Shown one piece after another: positions 62,344 to 64,000 of a stretch of DNA of 64,000 nucleotides. The first letter of the stretch is position 1. The number at the start of each line of letters is the position of its first letter. Position numbers and translations under genes: made by a program. A model generated the notes under the pieces. It ran no database searches, was not told the DNA's origin, and saw nothing but the letters and a program-made list of their open reading frames with translations. Source of the DNA: Streptomyces sp. NBC_00344 (GTDB taxonomy: Bacteria > Actinomycetota > Actinomycetes > Streptomycetales > Streptomycetaceae); assembly GCF_036088315.1 (NCBI RefSeq), contig NZ_CP107996.1, positions 2,252,501-2,316,500 of the forward strand, given 5' to 3'.

Positions 62344-62799
62344 ATGAGAACCGAGAACGCCCCGGACACCCGGCGCGATGACGCCCCCGTCCGCTTCGAC
62401 ACCAAGATCGCTGTGCTGCTCCGCGACGATCTGGAGACCTGGCAGCGGCTGAACGTGACGGCCTTCCTGGTCAGCGGTCTCGGGCCCGCGGTGCCCGAGG
62501 TGATCGGCGAACCGTACGCGGACGCCGACGGCACCGCCTATCTGCCGATGTTCCGGCAGCCGGTGCTGGTCTTCGAGGGCAGCAAGGAGACCCTGACGGC
62601 CGCGCACGGCCGGGCCCTGTCCCGCGCCCTGCCGAGGGCGGTCTTCACCCGTGATCTCTTCGCCACCGGCAATGACCGCGACAACCGCGCCGCCGTGGCG
62701 GCGGTGGGCGGGGCACAGCTCGACCTGGTGGGGCTGGCCGTGTACGGGCCGCGCAATGCCGTGGACAAGGTGCTCAAGGGTGCCCGGATGCACCCCTGA
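62344..62799 (+). CDS. DUF2000 family protein
   Basis: A 151-residue soluble protein. Family features include RFDTKIAVLLRDDLETWQRLNVTAFL, PVLVFEG and LVGLAVYGPRNAVDKVLKGA. The fold is related to peptidyl-tRNA hydrolase II-like proteins; function unknown. ATG 62344 follows CAGTCT by 6 nt with no ribosome site, so likely leaderless. Confidence 0.85.
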   Translation: MRTENAPDTRRDDAPVRFDTKIAVLLRDDLETWQRLNVTAFLVSGLGPAVPEVIGEPYADADGTAYLPMFRQPVLVFEGSKETLTAAHGRALSRALPRAVFTRDLFATGNDRDNRAAVAAVGGAQLDLVGLAVYGPRNAVDKVLKGARMHP

Positions 62800-62916
62800 G
62801 CCGGTACAGGCGCAGCCGCGGTGCAAGGACGGCCGGTGCGGCCACAACCCCCATGCGGGGACGGGCGGCGGGTGCGGGGCGGCCGGTGGAGGGACGGCGG
62901 CCGTCCACCGCGTGCC

Positions 62917-63522
62917 TCAGAGCCAGCCCTTCTCCCGCGCGATGCGTACCGCCTCGGCGCGGTTGCGCGCCGTCAGCTTCTGAATGGCGGTCGAGAGGTA
63001 GTTCCGGACCGTGCCCTGGGACAGGTGCAGGGCGGCGGCCAGCTCCGCGTTGGTGGAACCGTCGGCCGCCGCGCGCAGCACATCGCGCTCGCGGTCGGTC
63101 AGCGGGTTCGCCCCGTCCGAGAGGGCCGCAGCCGCCAGGGTGGGGTCGATGACGCGTTCGCCTGCCAGCACTCTCCGCACCGCCGATGCCAGTTGGGACG
63201 CCGGGGCGTCCTTGACCAGAAAGGCGTGGGCGCCCGACTCCATCGCGCGGCGGAGATAGCCGGGGCGGCCGAAGGTGGTGAGGACGACGACCTTGAGCGC
63301 GGGAAGCTCGCGCTGCAGTACCGCTGCCGCTTCGATACCGGTCATACCCGGCATCTCGATGTCGAGCAGGGCGACATCCACGGCACCGGCGCGTGCGGCG
63401 GCCAGCACCTCGTCGCCGCGGGCCACCTGGGCGACGACCTCGAAGTCCGGTTCCAGACCGAGCAGCGCGGCGAGGGCCTCCCGGACCATGGACTGGTCCT
63501 CGGCGAGCAAGAGCCTGATCAT
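62917..63522 (-). CDS. NarL-type response regulator
   Basis: A 201-residue regulator. Receiver: acidic E8/D9, phospho-acceptor D54 in LLDIEMPG, T in VVLTTF and K in LVKDAP. LuxR-type helix-turn-helix: LTDRERDVLRAAADGSTNAELAAALHLSQGTVRNYLSTAIQKL. ATG 63522 overlaps the kinase TGA (ATGA). Target genes unknown. Confidence 0.93.
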   Translation of the reverse strand: MIRLLLAEDQSMVREALAALLGLEPDFEVVAQVARGDEVLAAARAGAVDVALLDIEMPGMTGIEAAAVLQRELPALKVVVLTTFGRPGYLRRAMESGAHAFLVKDAPASQLASAVRRVLAGERVIDPTLAAAALSDGANPLTDRERDVLRAAADGSTNAELAAALHLSQGTVRNYLSTAIQKLTARNRAEAVRIAREKGWL

Positions 63523-64000
63523 GCCCCGGATCCTATGGGGACCCGCACGGTGAGTGTGAAGCCCCGGTCGGCCTCCGTGCTGAGCGAGCCGCCCACTGTG
63601 AGCAGGCGTTCCGTCAGACCGGTGAGACCGTTGCCGTGAGCGGCGACGGCGGCGTTCCTGCCGTCGTCCCTGACCCTGAGCTCGCAGCGGCGGCCGTCGA
63701 GGGTCTGGCGTGCGGTGAGCGTGACCGTGCAGTGCCGGGCCCCGCTGTGGCGCACCACGTTCGTGATGCCCTCCCGCAGCGCCCAGGCCAGCACCGTCTC
63801 CTCTTCGGCGGAGAGCCCGTCGACATCGCACTCGGGTGGCACGTCCGCCGTGATTCCTGCCGCCGCCAGCGCGGTACGGGCTCCGGCCAGTTCCCCCGGC
63901 AGGGTCGGGCGGCGGTATCCGGTGACCGCCTCCCGCACGTCCGTCAGCGCCTGCCTGCTGACCTGCTCGATATCGGCGACCTGCGCCGCCGCCATGTCCG
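63519..64000 (-). CDS. NarL-type sensor histidine kinase (5' part outside window)
   Basis: The C-terminal 160 codons are present. The segment DIEQVSRQALTDVREAVTGYRRPTL is the DHp-like region of HisKA_3 kinases; LREGITNVVRHSGA (N box) and GNGLTGLTERL (G box) form the ATPase. The sensor and membrane part, including most of the histidine region, lie beyond 64000. It is translationally coupled to the response regulator. Confidence 0.9.
   Translation of the reverse strand, partial: DMAAAQVADIEQVSRQALTDVREAVTGYRRPTLPGELAGARTALAAAGITADVPPECDVDGLSAEEETVLAWALREGITNVVRHSGARHCTVTLTARQTLDGRRCELRVRDDGRNAAVAAHGNGLTGLTERLLTVGGSLSTEADRGFTLTVRVPIGSGA

Noticed and set aside
1..64000. tRNA, rRNA, CRISPR array, IS element, phage or integration site
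   Set aside because: None seen on reading both strands; no cloverleaf, spaced repeats, transposase or integrase.

Overview
The window is high-GC actinobacterial DNA with short spacers, many leaderless genes, GTG starts and long perfect GC-rich hairpin terminators. Gene content points to Streptomyces or a close relative: a DUF3152 protease, DUF3107, DUF3117, an actinobacterial FolP2, a SUFU-domain protein and a DUF6758-type protein. I see no tRNA, rRNA, CRISPR array, insertion sequence or prophage. Most of the sequence looks like conserved chromosomal core. The two ends cut through genes: adnB at the left and a sensor kinase at the right.

Left block (1-13.7 kb): the double-strand-break resection helicase-nucleases adnA and adnB, an alkyltransferase-like protein (ATL) with Trp in place of the active-site Cys, a large membrane protein with a kinase-like middle and an LPG-synthase-type membrane domain, a secreted S33-family lipoprotein peptidase, and moeZ. 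From memory, adnB-adnA-ATL-moeZ-DUF3152-TetR-DUF3107-ferritin-like-DEAD helicase follows M. tuberculosis Rv3201c to Rv3211.

Accessory insert (13.7-24.3 kb): two minus-strand operons sit between moeZ and the DUF3152 gene. One encodes a PelF-like glycosyltransferase, a multi-pass membrane protein, a 20-codon coupling ORF, a sugar epimerase and a spherulin-4-like hydrolase with altered acidic residues; it looks like a small Pel or galactosaminogalactan-type exopolysaccharide locus. The other is an oligopeptide ABC transporter (lipoprotein, two permeases, one fused double ATPase). Its leader carries a near-consensus promoter, a leaderless 31-codon ORF and an intrinsic terminator, suggesting attenuation or a separate small gene.

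Middle block (24.3-38 kb): DUF3152 protease, alpha/beta hydrolases, TetR, DUF3107, ferritin-like protein, a DEAD-box helicase with a 96-bp tandem repeat in its basic tail, an NYN nuclease-like protein, a 50-codon small gene, MarC, a PHP phosphoesterase, an MFS transporter behind a palindromic operator, and a SUFU-domain protein.

Right block (38-60 kb): corA with a long leader holding a 20-codon ORF with a perfect Shine-Dalgarno, a membrane-less MgtE-N/CBS protein with a DUF1003 partner, mrp, then tatB, htrA, an anti-sigma factor and an ECF sigma factor (an envelope-stress locus) with a divergent O-methyltransferase. DUF3117, enoyl-CoA hydratase, tag, a DivIVA-like protein, folP2, a LOG-family protein, dapE, dapC and a 7Fe ferredoxin follow. 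The order recalls M. tuberculosis Rv1239c (corA) back to Rv1177. The window ends with a GNAT, a SirB1-type protein, a divergent AraC/DUF2000 pair and a NarL-type two-component pair.
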